Of a stretch of 64,000 nt of DNA, positions 26,651-36,144 are shown piece by piece; within the stretch, counting starts at the first letter, position 1; the number at the start of each line of letters is the position of its first letter. The position numbers and the translations under genes were made by a program. This stretch comes from Rhodococcus sp. KBS0724 (GTDB lineage: Bacteria > Actinomycetota > Actinomycetes > Mycobacteriales > Mycobacteriaceae): assembly GCF_005938745.2 (NCBI RefSeq), contig NZ_VCBX02000001.1:1631501-1695500 (forward strand), given 5' to 3'. The notes under the pieces were generated by a model. The model had not been told where the DNA came from. It did not search any database and worked only from the letters and a program-made list of their open reading frames with translations.

Positions 26651-28957
26651 ATGGTTTTCGAACCGCGTTCGGCACTGCTCGGCGAGGTACGCGCCCTGAC
26701 AGCGGCGCAGCGTCGTGACCTCAGGAGCCGGCAGATCACGGTCAGCTTCACGATGCTGCCGTGGGCCTCAGCGGTACACCTTCTGGTGGTGTTCGGATTA
26801 TCGATATATGTCGTTCCCGAAGACGGCGGCCTGTGGCTCAGGGTCTGGCCGATTGCCGCCGGAGTAGTCGGCGTTGTCGGCGCGTATGTGGGTTTTGCCG
26901 TCAGGCGAGGAGCGATCATGCAGTCCGATCGCCTCGCCTTTTCTTTCCTGGTATTCGAGTTTGCTGCAGCCGGCATTCTTTATTCAGTGCTTGCGATTGT
27001 CTTGTACCCGATTCTCGACGCCGCCGGTGACCTGATGATGACGGCCACGATGGCGGCGATCATCGGTGCGGGCGCACTCGCCACGGCGGTGCTGCGCTCG
27101 CTGGGGGTCATCTGGATTGCCTCGAGCACGGTAACTCTCGGCATCGCTTTCTGGCAGCAACCGGGCCCGGAATTCGGACGGCTTCTGATCAGTCTCCTGG
27201 TGTATGGAAGTGCACTGATCGCCGGCACGATCGTGGTGTCCGGGCATATCGAAGGGCGCTACAAAGCTGAGCTCAGCGCCGCGGCAGAGCGCACTGTCGC
27301 ACAAATGCTGCTCGACGATTTCGAAGGTAATGCCGCGGACTTTGTGTGGGAGACCGATAGCAAAGGTCGGTTCTTGCGGATTCCCAGCAGACTCGCGTTC
27401 GACGCCGGGATCGATCCTGCCGCGGTGCGAGGTGTGTCGTGGCAGGAACTTTTTGCCGAGTTGGGGTCTTACGACCTACCAGGCGGACGTGACGCGTTAT
27501 TGGAACTCGAGACGGCGCGTAGTGCAAAGGACGCGTTTGTCGACGTCATGCTTCCGGTGCGGGTACGTGACGCCATACGGTGGTGGAAACTGTCCGGGCG
27601 ACCTGCACCAGCGCTGGCACCCGACGATTTTGTCTGGCGCGGCGTCGGCTCTGACGTCACCGATGTGAAGATTCAGAGCGACGAAATCGTTCGTATGGGA
27701 TTGATCGACGCACTGACCGGAATGCCCAACCGGCACAATTTCTGGCTGGAACTCGAACGTAGCGTGCGTAACTCGGAGCAGGGGAAACCTCGGATCGCGC
27801 TGGCGATGCTGGATCTGGACAACTTCAAATCGGTGAACGACACGCTGGGACATTCGATCGGCGACGAAGTGTTGAAAGAGGTGGGAGCACGAATGGCGGA
27901 GGTGGGCGGTGCATCACACCTCTGTGCGCGCCTCGGCGGTGACGAGTTCGCAATCTTGTTCCGAGAGGTCGACGATCACGACAGCGTGCACACGGATTTG
28001 CTGAGTTACGTCGATATTCTCCGAGAACCGATCTTGGTGTCCGGCAACCGGCTGGATATCGGATGCAGCATAGGTTTCCACGTTCCGGATGCTCCCGGAC
28101 AAACCGCTGATGCGTTACTGATTGCGGCGGATCTTGCACTCTACGCCGCCAAGGAATCGGGCCGAGGAACAATCCTCCAGTATCAGCATTCGATGCAACT
28201 GATTGCGACCAGGCGCGCACATCTGTTGGAAGACATAGGAAATGGCATCTCCCCGGATGATATCGAGCTCAGCTTTCTGCCGCAGCTCGACGTGGCTTCG
28301 CGTGCGATAGTCGCGGTAGAGGTCAAGGCGACATGGAATAACCCGAGACTGGGAATGGTCCCCGCAACGGAATTCATGGTTGTTGTCGATGACGCCGGAC
28401 TGTCATCGACCGTCGGCTCAGTGCTTTTCGAGAAGGCATGTAGCGCTGCGTCGAGAATGCCGGGTGACATCAGGTTGGCGATCAGCGTATCCGGGCGCGA
28501 ACTCGAATCGGATGGGCTTGTCGACCATGTTGCAGACGCATTGGGCAGATGGGGTGTTCTCGCTCGTCGAATCGAGTTGCAGCTCACCGAATCATCGGCG
28601 ATCTCGGATCGAGCTATGGCTGGGATGCGTGGAGTTGCCGGGCTTGGTGTTTCGTTGACCGTCGACGAATTCGGAGCTGGATTCTCGTCCCTTGCATCGC
28701 TGTCGGATCTGCCCTTCACCCGCGTCCGCGTCGATCGATCATTCTCGGGAACCGTTCGGGGGCAATGGCCGATTCTTGCCGCCGTTGTGACCTTGGTCGA
28801 GTCGTTGGGCCTGGAGGCAGTGATGCTGGGGGTCGACAGCGAGGAGCAACTCGCGGCCGCTGCTGACATGAAAGTCCAGACGGTGCAGGGTCGAGTCGCG
28901 GGTGACGCGATGACGCTCGAGCAACTGATGCGGATCGTGTCGGTGCACCATGAGTGA
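26651..28957 (+). CDS. Membrane GGDEF protein with degenerate EAL domain
   Basis: A 768-residue protein: about six N-terminal helices (about 30-205), a PAS-like region (about 220-340, FVWETDSKGRFLRIPS), a GGDEF domain with intact motif at 429-433 (LGGDEFAIL), and a C-terminal EAL-like domain. In the last, EAL is replaced by EVK (557-559), the DD of the DDFG loop by DE (DEFGAGFSSL), the conserved Lys by Arg (VRVDRSF) and the late GVE by GVD. Diguanylate cyclase activity is plausible, while phosphodiesterase activity is probably lost and the domain may only bind c-di-GMP. Its stop overlaps the next paralogous gene by 8 bp. Confidence 0.92.
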   Translation: MVFEPRSALLGEVRALTAAQRRDLRSRQITVSFTMLPWASAVHLLVVFGLSIYVVPEDGGLWLRVWPIAAGVVGVVGAYVGFAVRRGAIMQSDRLAFSFLVFEFAAAGILYSVLAIVLYPILDAAGDLMMTATMAAIIGAGALATAVLRSLGVIWIASSTVTLGIAFWQQPGPEFGRLLISLLVYGSALIAGTIVVSGHIEGRYKAELSAAAERTVAQMLLDDFEGNAADFVWETDSKGRFLRIPSRLAFDAGIDPAAVRGVSWQELFAELGSYDLPGGRDALLELETARSAKDAFVDVMLPVRVRDAIRWWKLSGRPAPALAPDDFVWRGVGSDVTDVKIQSDEIVRMGLIDALTGMPNRHNFWLELERSVRNSEQGKPRIALAMLDLDNFKSVNDTLGHSIGDEVLKEVGARMAEVGGASHLCARLGGDEFAILFREVDDHDSVHTDLLSYVDILREPILVSGNRLDIGCSIGFHVPDAPGQTADALLIAADLALYAAKESGRGTILQYQHSMQLIATRRAHLLEDIGNGISPDDIELSFLPQLDVASRAIVAVEVKATWNNPRLGMVPATEFMVVVDDAGLSSTVGSVLFEKACSAASRMPGDIRLAISVSGRELESDGLVDHVADALGRWGVLARRIELQLTESSAISDRAMAGMRGVAGLGVSLTVDEFGAGFSSLASLSDLPFTRVRVDRSFSGTVRGQWPILAAVVTLVESLGLEAVMLGVDSEEQLAAAADMKVQTVQGRVAGDAMTLEQLMRIVSVHHE

Positions 28958-31313
28958 GAGCCCAGGGATGAGGCAGCAGGCATTCCACACTCTGCTTCAT
29001 CTGATCGACCCGTCGTGGACCGGCGACCCCGCGTCGTACTACGAAGATCGCAGACTCCTCCTCCGCCGATTACACTACTCCGCGCGTGTCATGCCCTTGT
29101 CATTCCTCATCGCAGCTTGTTCGTTGAGCATTATCGTGGCTTTCATACCAGTCGAAACCGGTTGGTTCAGATGGACGTGGATGGCATTAATACTTGCAAC
29201 AAATGTCGTGCTTACCGTTTTCTGGTTGACGCGGCTCAAGACGCGCGAGCCCTCGTGGGAGATCACGGGCCTTGTCGTCATGGCGGTTCAGGTACTCGTG
29301 TGGGGGGCGCTGCTGGCGTGGGCGGCGGTAGTTCTCTTCCCGCTTCTCGAAGCTGCCGAAGAATTGACGCTGACGGCAATCTTGTTGGGAGGCATAGTAG
29401 TAGGGATCGTTCCGGTAGTCATGTTCCGGGGTTTGACGACAGTGTGGATCTTGTTTGTCGGCGGGGGTCTGGCGTGGGGGTTCTGGACTGAACCGGGCCC
29501 GGAGCGTTGGGTGCTACTGGCATTGCTCGGCGTCTATCTCGTCTCACTCCAATGCGGCACATTGGTATTGGCAACCGTTTTCGAGCGTCGCCTCCGAGCC
29601 GAACTTACTGCGGAAGATCAGCGCGATCTTGTCGAACTCCTACTCAACGACCTCGAAGACGGTGCGCAGGACTGGCTGTGGGAAACCGATGACGAGGGCG
29701 TCGCGGTGGTTGTGTCCCATCGTTTTGCGGAGAGTGTCGGATTGCCGGTCGACGAGATTCGTGGACGGACGATGAACGAGATTCTCCGAAGCGTCGGAGC
29801 CGACCGAACAGCGACCGGTCGCAGTGCCCTTGACCAACTTGTCGAATGTCTTGACAGCGGTGACGAATTCCGTGACCTCGAACTGGACGTGTGGATCGGT
29901 GGTCGATCTCGACGGTGGTCGATGTCGGGGCATCGTGGGAGCAACCGGCTTTCCGACGGCGGGTGGCGCGGTGTCGGCTCCGACATCACTCGCATTCATC
30001 AGCAACGGGAGTACATTCGCGAGCTGGCCGAGGTGGATTCGCTCACCGGACTTCAAAATCGCTACACATTCAGTGCGCAGTTGTCGGAGATGATCGCCGG
30101 CGGAGCCGGCATCTGGCTGGCCATGCTCGATCTCGACAACTTCAAGTCGATCAACGACCGCTGGGGGCATCGTGTCGGTGATGACGTACTGGTCGATGTG
30201 GCGGCGCGGTTGAACGCAGTGCTGCGCCCGACGGAAATCTGTGCCCGTCTCGGTGGAGACGAATTTGCCGTGGCTTTCAGCGGGATCGACGACGGTCAGG
30301 AAGTCAAGGCTCGGTTCCAGGCGATCGTCGATGCGATAGACGTTCCCTTCGTCTTTGCCGGCAACTCGATCAGGGTTCGGGGAAGCCTCGGATACGGCTG
30401 CCTCCCGAATGATGCGACGACCCTCGATGATTTGGTAGTTGTCGCGGACCTCGCGCTCTATCACGCGAAGGTGAGCGGCCGGAATCAGATTCGACGCTTC
30501 GACTCGACTCTGCGTGAGCGCGCTACCGGTAGGGCCAGGGCACTGCTGGATCTTCGGATGGCGGTGCAGAACGGTGAGTTCGAACTTGCTTACCAACCAC
30601 AGGTGTCGGCGGCCACTGGAGCCGTCGTGGGGTTCGAGGCGTTATTGAGGTGGAATCACCCCGTGTCCGGTGTAGTTTCACCGGCTGATTTCATCCCGGT
30701 CGCGGAGGAAACAGGTCTGATCGTTCCCATCGGGGCGGAGGTCTTGCGCACCGCGTCCGCTTTGGCGACGACCTGGCCGGACCACGTGCGCATTGCGGTG
30801 AATGTCTCTCAGGTGCAGTTGCGTTCGGTGGGGTACGTCGAATCCGTTCGCGAAGTTCTCCGCGAGACAGGCTTGGCTGCGGAGAGACTCGAGCTCGAGG
30901 TGACCGAATCGTTGGTCATCGACGACTCGGATCGAGAAGTCCTGGTTCGTATCGCGGAGTTGGGTGTTGCCATCGCAATGGATGATTTCGGTACCGGGTA
31001 CTCCTCGGTTGCGAGCCTGTCCATGCTGCCCGTGGACAGATTGAAGATCGACCGCGCTTTTGTGAGCCAACTGGACGTAGACCCGACGGAGTCGAGAACC
31101 GCGGTATTTCGCGCCATTGTCGACATTGCCGAGTCGATGGGCTTGGAAACCGTTGCCGAGGGCGTCGAAACCGACCGTCAAAGAGCCGTAGTGACCGAGT
31201 GTGGGTGTCGCGTCGTCCAGGGTTATCTGGAAGGCCGTCCGATGCCGGCGGCCGACGTCGACGCGTTCATCGAGTCTCGCCGGAAGAACAGATTGTCCTC
31301 GGCCGCTGAGTGA
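28950..31313 (+). CDS. Membrane-bound diguanylate cyclase/phosphodiesterase (GGDEF-EAL)
   Basis: A 787-residue paralogue of the preceding gene with the same architecture: N-terminal helices, PAS-like region (WLWETDDEGVAVVVS), GGDEF (435-439, LGGDEFAVA) and EAL. All EAL landmarks are canonical: FEALLRW (563-565), NVSQVQLR, LEVTES, DDFGTGYSSVASL, LKIDRAFV and AEGVET. It should be able to make and/or degrade c-di-GMP. It is translationally coupled to the upstream paralogue, so the two proteins are made together and may form a heteromer. Confidence 0.94.
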   Translation: MSESPGMRQQAFHTLLHLIDPSWTGDPASYYEDRRLLLRRLHYSARVMPLSFLIAACSLSIIVAFIPVETGWFRWTWMALILATNVVLTVFWLTRLKTREPSWEITGLVVMAVQVLVWGALLAWAAVVLFPLLEAAEELTLTAILLGGIVVGIVPVVMFRGLTTVWILFVGGGLAWGFWTEPGPERWVLLALLGVYLVSLQCGTLVLATVFERRLRAELTAEDQRDLVELLLNDLEDGAQDWLWETDDEGVAVVVSHRFAESVGLPVDEIRGRTMNEILRSVGADRTATGRSALDQLVECLDSGDEFRDLELDVWIGGRSRRWSMSGHRGSNRLSDGGWRGVGSDITRIHQQREYIRELAEVDSLTGLQNRYTFSAQLSEMIAGGAGIWLAMLDLDNFKSINDRWGHRVGDDVLVDVAARLNAVLRPTEICARLGGDEFAVAFSGIDDGQEVKARFQAIVDAIDVPFVFAGNSIRVRGSLGYGCLPNDATTLDDLVVVADLALYHAKVSGRNQIRRFDSTLRERATGRARALLDLRMAVQNGEFELAYQPQVSAATGAVVGFEALLRWNHPVSGVVSPADFIPVAEETGLIVPIGAEVLRTASALATTWPDHVRIAVNVSQVQLRSVGYVESVREVLRETGLAAERLELEVTESLVIDDSDREVLVRIAELGVAIAMDDFGTGYSSVASLSMLPVDRLKIDRAFVSQLDVDPTESRTAVFRAIVDIAESMGLETVAEGVETDRQRAVVTECGCRVVQGYLEGRPMPAADVDAFIESRRKNRLSSAAE

Positions 31314-31403
31314 GAACGTCGAGGCGTTTGTTTTCTCTTTGTGTGATGGTGCATTCCGTAGCGGCCTCATCTCGAGTTGCCGAGCGAGAAAAGTGACGGA
31401 GTG

Positions 31404-32234
31404 ATGTTTGTGGTGAGCGATTCGGCGTTTGTCCCGGGGCCGATGTTGACGGGCAAGAAAGCCGTGGTGACGGGTGGTGCGCACGCTATCGGCGCCGCAA
31501 TTGCGCGGGCATATGCGAGCCACGGTGCACAGGTGCTCGTCGTCGACGTCGACACCGAACCAGTCGCGGACATCGAATTCGATTCCACAGCAGGTGGTTC
31601 GGTTTCGAGCTTGTCTTACGACGTTCGCGAAGCGGAAGTACCGCAGGAGCTGATCGACTTCGCTCCTGACATTCTGGTGAACAACGTCGGCCATTTTCTG
31701 GCAGCGCCGCAGACTTTTTCGGCCACGACGCCGGCGTTCTGGTCGGATATGGGCAATATCAATTTCGACCACGTTCTGCGCCTGACGCATGCGCTGCTTC
31801 CCGGCATGATCGAGCGCGGCGCCGGTGGATCGATCCTCAACCTGACCACGGTGGAAGCTCATCGGGCCATCCCGGGGCACACCGTGTACTCGGCGTACAA
31901 GGCCGCGCTGACGCAGTTCACCAGAAGTCTCGGCGTCGAGATCGGTAGTACGGGCGTGCGCGTCAATGCAATTGCGCCCGACCTCATCGAGTCGGTGCAG
32001 GTGCCGTATCGGTCGATCGTCGCCGCTGACGATTGGGCCAAGTGGCCGCAGTGGGCACCGCTGGGTGGTCCGGGTCAACCGGTGGATATTGCCGGGCCGG
32101 CTCTGTTTCTTGCATCGGACCTGGCGAGGTACATCACCGGCACCGTCATCCACGTCGACGGTGGCTCACACGCTGCGGGCGGCTGGTTCCCCAAAGAAGA
32201 GGGTGGTTGGACCAACCGCCCCCGAAAGGCCTGA
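31404..32234 (+). CDS. Short-chain dehydrogenase/reductase (SDR family)
   Basis: A protein of about 276 residues. The Rossmann loop TGGAHAIGAAIA, the NNVGHF block (NNAG equivalent), and the catalytic YSAYK pair are present, with the C-terminal GTVIHVDGGS typical of classical SDRs. The catalytic Ser position (13 residues before Tyr) is Thr. ATG at 31404 is chosen, with nearby GTG codons as alternatives. It is followed 3 bp later by an LLM oxidoreductase, so the two are probably co-transcribed. Substrate unknown. Confidence 0.87.
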   Translation: MFVVSDSAFVPGPMLTGKKAVVTGGAHAIGAAIARAYASHGAQVLVVDVDTEPVADIEFDSTAGGSVSSLSYDVREAEVPQELIDFAPDILVNNVGHFLAAPQTFSATTPAFWSDMGNINFDHVLRLTHALLPGMIERGAGGSILNLTTVEAHRAIPGHTVYSAYKAALTQFTRSLGVEIGSTGVRVNAIAPDLIESVQVPYRSIVAADDWAKWPQWAPLGGPGQPVDIAGPALFLASDLARYITGTVIHVDGGSHAAGGWFPKEEGGWTNRPRKA

Positions 32235-32237
32235 CCC

Positions 32238-33143
32238 ATGACAACTTTGAGTCTCAATGTGCCGAACTTCGGCGCTACGCTGGCCGCTGATTCCTACGGG
32301 AAACTCGTTCAGGTCTGTCAAAGCGCGGAGACAGTCGGGTTCGATCGAGTCCTGGTCACCGATCACGTCGTGATGGGTTCGGACAACTCCGCGTACACGT
32401 GGTCGGCGTTTCCCACCGAGCCGGACGCGAATTGGCTCGAACCCTTGAGCGTGCTGGCTTTTGTCGCCGGACAGACCACAACGATTCGACTGGGTACGGG
32501 CATCGTGATCGCGGCGTTGCGCGGGGGAGCCGTGCTGGCCAAGACCGCTGCGACCATCGACCTTCTCTCGCGTGGCCGCTTGGATCTCGGAGTCGGAACC
32601 GGTTGGCAGGAACGTGAATACGACGCTGTGGGAATGGACTTCGGCAAGCGCGGACCGCTGCTGGACGACGCATTGGCAGTCTGCCGTGCACTGTGGACTT
32701 CGGCGCCGGCAAGCGTCGACACACCCCGTCTGAAGTTCGACGATGTGTACTGCGCACCCCGCCCGGCCGCTGGAATCCCCATCTGGGTGTCCGGTTCGCT
32801 GTCCAAGGCCGTGGTGCGACGCGTCGCGACCTGGGGTGACGGGTGGATTCCGATCATGGGCGCCACCAATGACGACCTGCGCGAGGGTGCAGGCGTCATC
32901 CGCAAGGCGATGGCTGACCTCGGCCGGGATGCGTCGACCCTGGGCATTCGTGGACGCCTGACGATTGCCAAGGCGTCGGACGGATCGATCGACTTACGTG
33001 CGACGATGCTCGGGGCCGAAGAACTTGTCGACGCGGGCGCGACCGACGTGCTGGTGGCTCTGGGCGCGCTCGACCCGAACCCGGACGATGCGATGGCCGT
33101 CTTCGGGGAACTGGCGTCAGCTTTCAAATCCGCAACCGCGTAG
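32238..33143 (+). CDS. LLM-class F420-dependent oxidoreductase
   Basis: A 301-residue TIM-barrel flavin/F420 enzyme of the luciferase-like family. The N-terminus LSLNVPNFG, the VTDHVV block, IRLGTGIVIAALR, GRLDLGVGTGWQEREYDAVGMDF and PIWVSGSLSKAVVRRVATWGDG are hallmarks of the TIGR03619-type F420 subgroup as I know it. ATG at 32238 follows the SDR stop by 3 bp. Partner and substrate are unknown; the SDR-LLM-nitroreductase cluster suggests modification of a small hydrophobic or aromatic substrate. Confidence 0.88.
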   Translation: MTTLSLNVPNFGATLAADSYGKLVQVCQSAETVGFDRVLVTDHVVMGSDNSAYTWSAFPTEPDANWLEPLSVLAFVAGQTTTIRLGTGIVIAALRGGAVLAKTAATIDLLSRGRLDLGVGTGWQEREYDAVGMDFGKRGPLLDDALAVCRALWTSAPASVDTPRLKFDDVYCAPRPAAGIPIWVSGSLSKAVVRRVATWGDGWIPIMGATNDDLREGAGVIRKAMADLGRDASTLGIRGRLTIAKASDGSIDLRATMLGAEELVDAGATDVLVALGALDPNPDDAMAVFGELASAFKSATA

Positions 33144-33182
33144 GGTCTAACGAACGCTAGTGAAGAACGAGGAGACGAATAC

Positions 33183-33869
33183 ATGACCGAGAACACCGCC
33201 ACCTTGTCGAGCCTCGAATCGCTCCTCGACTCCCGAATCAGTTGCCGGGCGTACGAGGATCGTCAGGTTCCTCGTGAGGTCATCAACGAGATCCTTCGAC
33301 TCGCGCAGAAGACACCGTCGTGGTGCAACACCCAGCCGTGGCAAGTGGCAATCACGGAAGGTGACGGAACCGAGAGGTTCCGGGCCGGTCTGGGCGCCTA
33401 TGTCATGGCCAATCCGCAGGAGTCCGATTTCGAGTTCCCGCGCGAGTACCAGGGGGTGTACAAGTCGCGCAGGTTCGATTGTGCGATGGCACTGTATTCG
33501 AGCGTCGGCATCGAACACGGTGACCGTGCCGGGTCAGGCGCTCAGACGATGAAGAACTTCGAACTCTTCGGCGCTCCGCACGTTGCCATCATCACCACGG
33601 ACGAGGCTTTGGGGACGTACGGGGCCGTCGACTGCGGTCTTTATGTCAACAGCTTCCTGCTCGCCGCTCAAAGTCTTGGTGTCGCCACGATCCCTCAGGC
33701 CGCACTTGCCGGTTGCTCGAAGTTCATTCACGAGCACTTCGGCATCGACGACACTCGCAAGGTCGTGTGCGCGATTTCCTTCGGGTACGCCGATACGGAC
33801 CACCCGGTAAACGGGTTCCGCACCGACCGCGAGGACGTCGACAACGTCGTGCAGTGGATGTCGAACTGA
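33183..33869 (+). CDS. Nitroreductase-family FMN oxidoreductase
   Basis: A 228-residue protein. The N-terminal SRISCRAYEDRQVP and KTPSWCNTQPWQVAI blocks bind FMN in the nitroreductase fold; the later NSFLLAAQSLGVATIPQAALAG and ISFGYAD blocks fit the NfnB/NfsA-like group. It reduces nitro compounds or quinones with NAD(P)H by family inference. ATG at 33183 is preceded by GAGGAG. It lies 39 bp after the LLM gene and may belong to that operon. Confidence 0.9.
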   Translation: MTENTATLSSLESLLDSRISCRAYEDRQVPREVINEILRLAQKTPSWCNTQPWQVAITEGDGTERFRAGLGAYVMANPQESDFEFPREYQGVYKSRRFDCAMALYSSVGIEHGDRAGSGAQTMKNFELFGAPHVAIITTDEALGTYGAVDCGLYVNSFLLAAQSLGVATIPQAALAGCSKFIHEHFGIDDTRKVVCAISFGYADTDHPVNGFRTDREDVDNVVQWMSN

Positions 33870-33926
33870 TCACCTGCTCGGAGCGGGATTGAGTGTTGGG
33901 CAGGCGGACCTGAGAGACTGGTCCGC

Positions 33927-35060
33927 ATGTCCGACACCCCCGAAATGTTCGATCGACTCCGCCGTTTTCCCGACATCGAGGCACCCAATCTTTTTGCCGT
34001 CGACGCTGCCGATCGGCTGATTCTCGACGAGGCCGCCGACGCACTTGCGGCGGCGCCGTCAGGATCAGTGGTGGTGATCGGCGATCATTACGGCGCGTTG
34101 ACCGCCGGAGCGGTTCTCGAGCACGGCCGGTCCGAGGTGCGGGTTCACCAGGATCCGCTCACCGGTGAACTGGCGTTGGCGAACAACGCCCGCGAACTCG
34201 GCTTCACCGAGCACTACACGTCGCACGGACTCGATGAGGATCTGCTGCGTGGCGCTCGTGTTGTCCTCATGCAGTTGCCTCGCAGCCTCGCCGAACTGGG
34301 GGAGATCAGCCAGTTGATCGCGCTCCACGCCGATCCGGAGGTGCGCGTCTTCGCGGGCGGGCGCGACAAGCACATCACCCCGGCCATGAACAAGGTTCTT
34401 GCAGAGTCCTTTTCATCGGTTAGCGCGTCGCGAGGCAGACAGAAGTCCCGGGTTCTGCGGGCCGCCGAGCCGAAGCCCGATGTCGCGGTCACATTCCCGA
34501 TGACCGAGTGGCTCGACGAATTCGGTCTCGATGTAGTCGCGCACGGAGCGGTGTTTGCCGGTGCAAGCCTCGACATCGGAACCCGGTTGTTGCTCGAGAA
34601 CCTGGGAAAGATCGACATCACCCCCCGCGACATCGTCGACTTGGGCTGCGGCAGCGGCATTCTGGCGACGGCGATCGCTCTGAAGTTCGCAGACGCGCAG
34701 GTGGTTGCCACCGACCAGTCGTCAGCGGCGGTGGCGTCGGCGTTGGCCACGGCGTCGGCCAACGGAGTCGCAGATCGGGTGCGTGGTCTGCGCGACGACG
34801 CCATCAGCACCCTGCCAGACGCCAGTGTTGACCTTGTTCTCCTGAATCCGCCGTTCCACGTCGGTGCCGCCGTTCACACCGGTGGCGCGCTCAAGTTGTT
34901 CGAGGCAGCGGGTCGGGTGCTGCGTCCGGGCGGGCAGCTCTGGACCGTGCACAACGCTCATCTGGGGTACCGGGAACCGTTGAAAGCTGCGGTCGGTGCG
35001 AGTGAGGCGATGGCCAAGAATGCGAAGTTCATCGTCATGCGATCGATCAAAGCGTCCTAG
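33927..35060 (+). CDS. RlmG/RsmC-like SAM-dependent methyltransferase
   Basis: A 377-residue two-domain protein. The N-terminal half (about 1-185) is the degenerate methyltransferase-like domain seen in RsmC/RlmG. The C-terminal half has the SAM loop IVDLGCGSGILATAIAL, the acidic VVATDQSS and the catalytic NPPFH motif typical of N2-guanine rRNA methyltransferases. It probably methylates a guanine in rRNA; whether 16S or 23S cannot be decided from sequence. It starts 57 bp after the nitroreductase gene. Confidence 0.87.
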   Translation: MSDTPEMFDRLRRFPDIEAPNLFAVDAADRLILDEAADALAAAPSGSVVVIGDHYGALTAGAVLEHGRSEVRVHQDPLTGELALANNARELGFTEHYTSHGLDEDLLRGARVVLMQLPRSLAELGEISQLIALHADPEVRVFAGGRDKHITPAMNKVLAESFSSVSASRGRQKSRVLRAAEPKPDVAVTFPMTEWLDEFGLDVVAHGAVFAGASLDIGTRLLLENLGKIDITPRDIVDLGCGSGILATAIALKFADAQVVATDQSSAAVASALATASANGVADRVRGLRDDAISTLPDASVDLVLLNPPFHVGAAVHTGGALKLFEAAGRVLRPGGQLWTVHNAHLGYREPLKAAVGASEAMAKNAKFIVMRSIKAS

Positions 35061-35093
35061 TATCGGAAACTGTTGACGTACCGGAAACGCGCC

Positions 35094-35120
35094 GGGAACT
35101 ACGGCGCCTGCTTCGACGTT
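35094..35120 (+). promoter_or_regulatory. ECF sigma-type promoter (SigE/SigH-like) upstream of the Bax-inhibitor gene
   Basis: GGGAAC at 35094-35099, an 18-nt spacer and GTT at 35118-35120 match the GGAA(C/T)-N18/19-GTT promoters of mycobacterial SigE/SigH. It lies 106 bp before the ATG at 35227. Two small palindromes, GTAAATTAC and TTAC-N5-GTAA, follow it closely. Confidence 0.45.
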
Positions 35121-35226
35121 GTAAATTACGAGTGCTTTACTTTTTGTAAGTACACGGACCGGTCGGAAACTCGGATCCGTTCGGCGAACCCGCGACGCAT
35201 CCGTCGCAGGTCACCACGATGAAGGG

Positions 35227-36093
35227 ATGATCACGGTGCGCACCACCAGCAACCCGGTGTTCCGCAATCTGCCCAAGCAAGAGGGCAACGGATACGCCTC
35301 GTTCGGATCTGCGACGGCGGGCGCCTCGCAGGTCACCCAGCAGTTCGGTCAGCCGCAGTACGCTCCGGCCGAGCCCTATCAGACCGGTCCCACCTCGCGG
35401 GCCATGACAATCGACGACGTTGTCACCAAGACGGGCATGACGCTCGGTGTGCTCGCGTTGACCGCACTGGTCTCGTACTTCCTCGTGAACAACGACCCGA
35501 GTCTCGCATCGCCGTTCGTGATCGTCGGCGGTTTGGTCGGACTTGTTCTGGTTCTCGTTGCGACTTTCGGTCGCAAGATGGACAACCCGGCCATCGTGCT
35601 GGCTTATGCCGCGTTCGAGGGTCTCTTCCTGGGTGCTCTGTCATTCATGTTCACAGCCCCGATCGAAGCGGCCGGCGGTGTATCGGCTTCGGTGCTGATC
35701 TCACAGGCAGTTCTCGGCACGTTCGGTGTGTTCTTCGGCATGCTCGTGGTCTACAAGACCGGCGCCATTCGTGTGACGCCGCGACTGACCCGCATGATCA
35801 TCGGTGCCTTGATCGGCGTCGTGGTCTTGGCTCTCGGTAACCTCGTCGCCAGCTTCTTTATCGACGGCGGGCTGGGTCTGCGTGACGGTGGCCCGATCGC
35901 CATCATCTTCAGCCTCGTCTGCATCGGTCTTGCAGCCTTCAGCTTCCTCCTCGACTTCGATGCCGCTGATCAGCTGATCCGCGCTCAGGCTCCGGAGAAG
36001 GCAGCCTGGGGCGTCGCACTCGGCCTCACCGTCACCTTGGTGTGGCTGTACGTCGAGATCCTGCGCCTGCTGAGCTACTTCAGTCGCGACTGA
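35227..36093 (+). CDS. Bax inhibitor-1/YccA family membrane protein
   Basis: A 288-residue protein. A polar N-terminus of about 60 residues rich in Gln/Ser/Thr/Pro is followed by seven hydrophobic helices, with VLAYAAFEGLFLGALSFMF, the family's EGLF/LG block, and a C-terminal VTLVWLYVEILRLLSYFSRD. Family members are proton-sensitive calcium-leak proteins tied to envelope stress; in bacteria the role is poorly defined. ATG at 35227 is used, with GTG at 35236 as alternative. A strong terminator follows. Confidence 0.9.
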   Translation: MITVRTTSNPVFRNLPKQEGNGYASFGSATAGASQVTQQFGQPQYAPAEPYQTGPTSRAMTIDDVVTKTGMTLGVLALTALVSYFLVNNDPSLASPFVIVGGLVGLVLVLVATFGRKMDNPAIVLAYAAFEGLFLGALSFMFTAPIEAAGGVSASVLISQAVLGTFGVFFGMLVVYKTGAIRVTPRLTRMIIGALIGVVVLALGNLVASFFIDGGLGLRDGGPIAIIFSLVCIGLAAFSFLLDFDAADQLIRAQAPEKAAWGVALGLTVTLVWLYVEILRLLSYFSRD

Positions 36094-36111
36094 TAACTCC
36101 TGGTAACAAGA

Positions 36112-36143
36112 ATGGCCTCCGCGATATGCGGGGGCCATTTTTT
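36112..36143 (+). terminator. Rho-independent terminator after the Bax-inhibitor gene
   Basis: ATGGCCTCCGC (36112-36122) pairs with GCGGGGGCCAT (36128-36138), loop GATAT, followed by a run of T. The position just after the stop at 36093 fits termination of the rightward transcript, and the hairpin also separates it from the convergent gene ending at 36145. Confidence 0.85.
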
Positions 36144-36144
36144 G

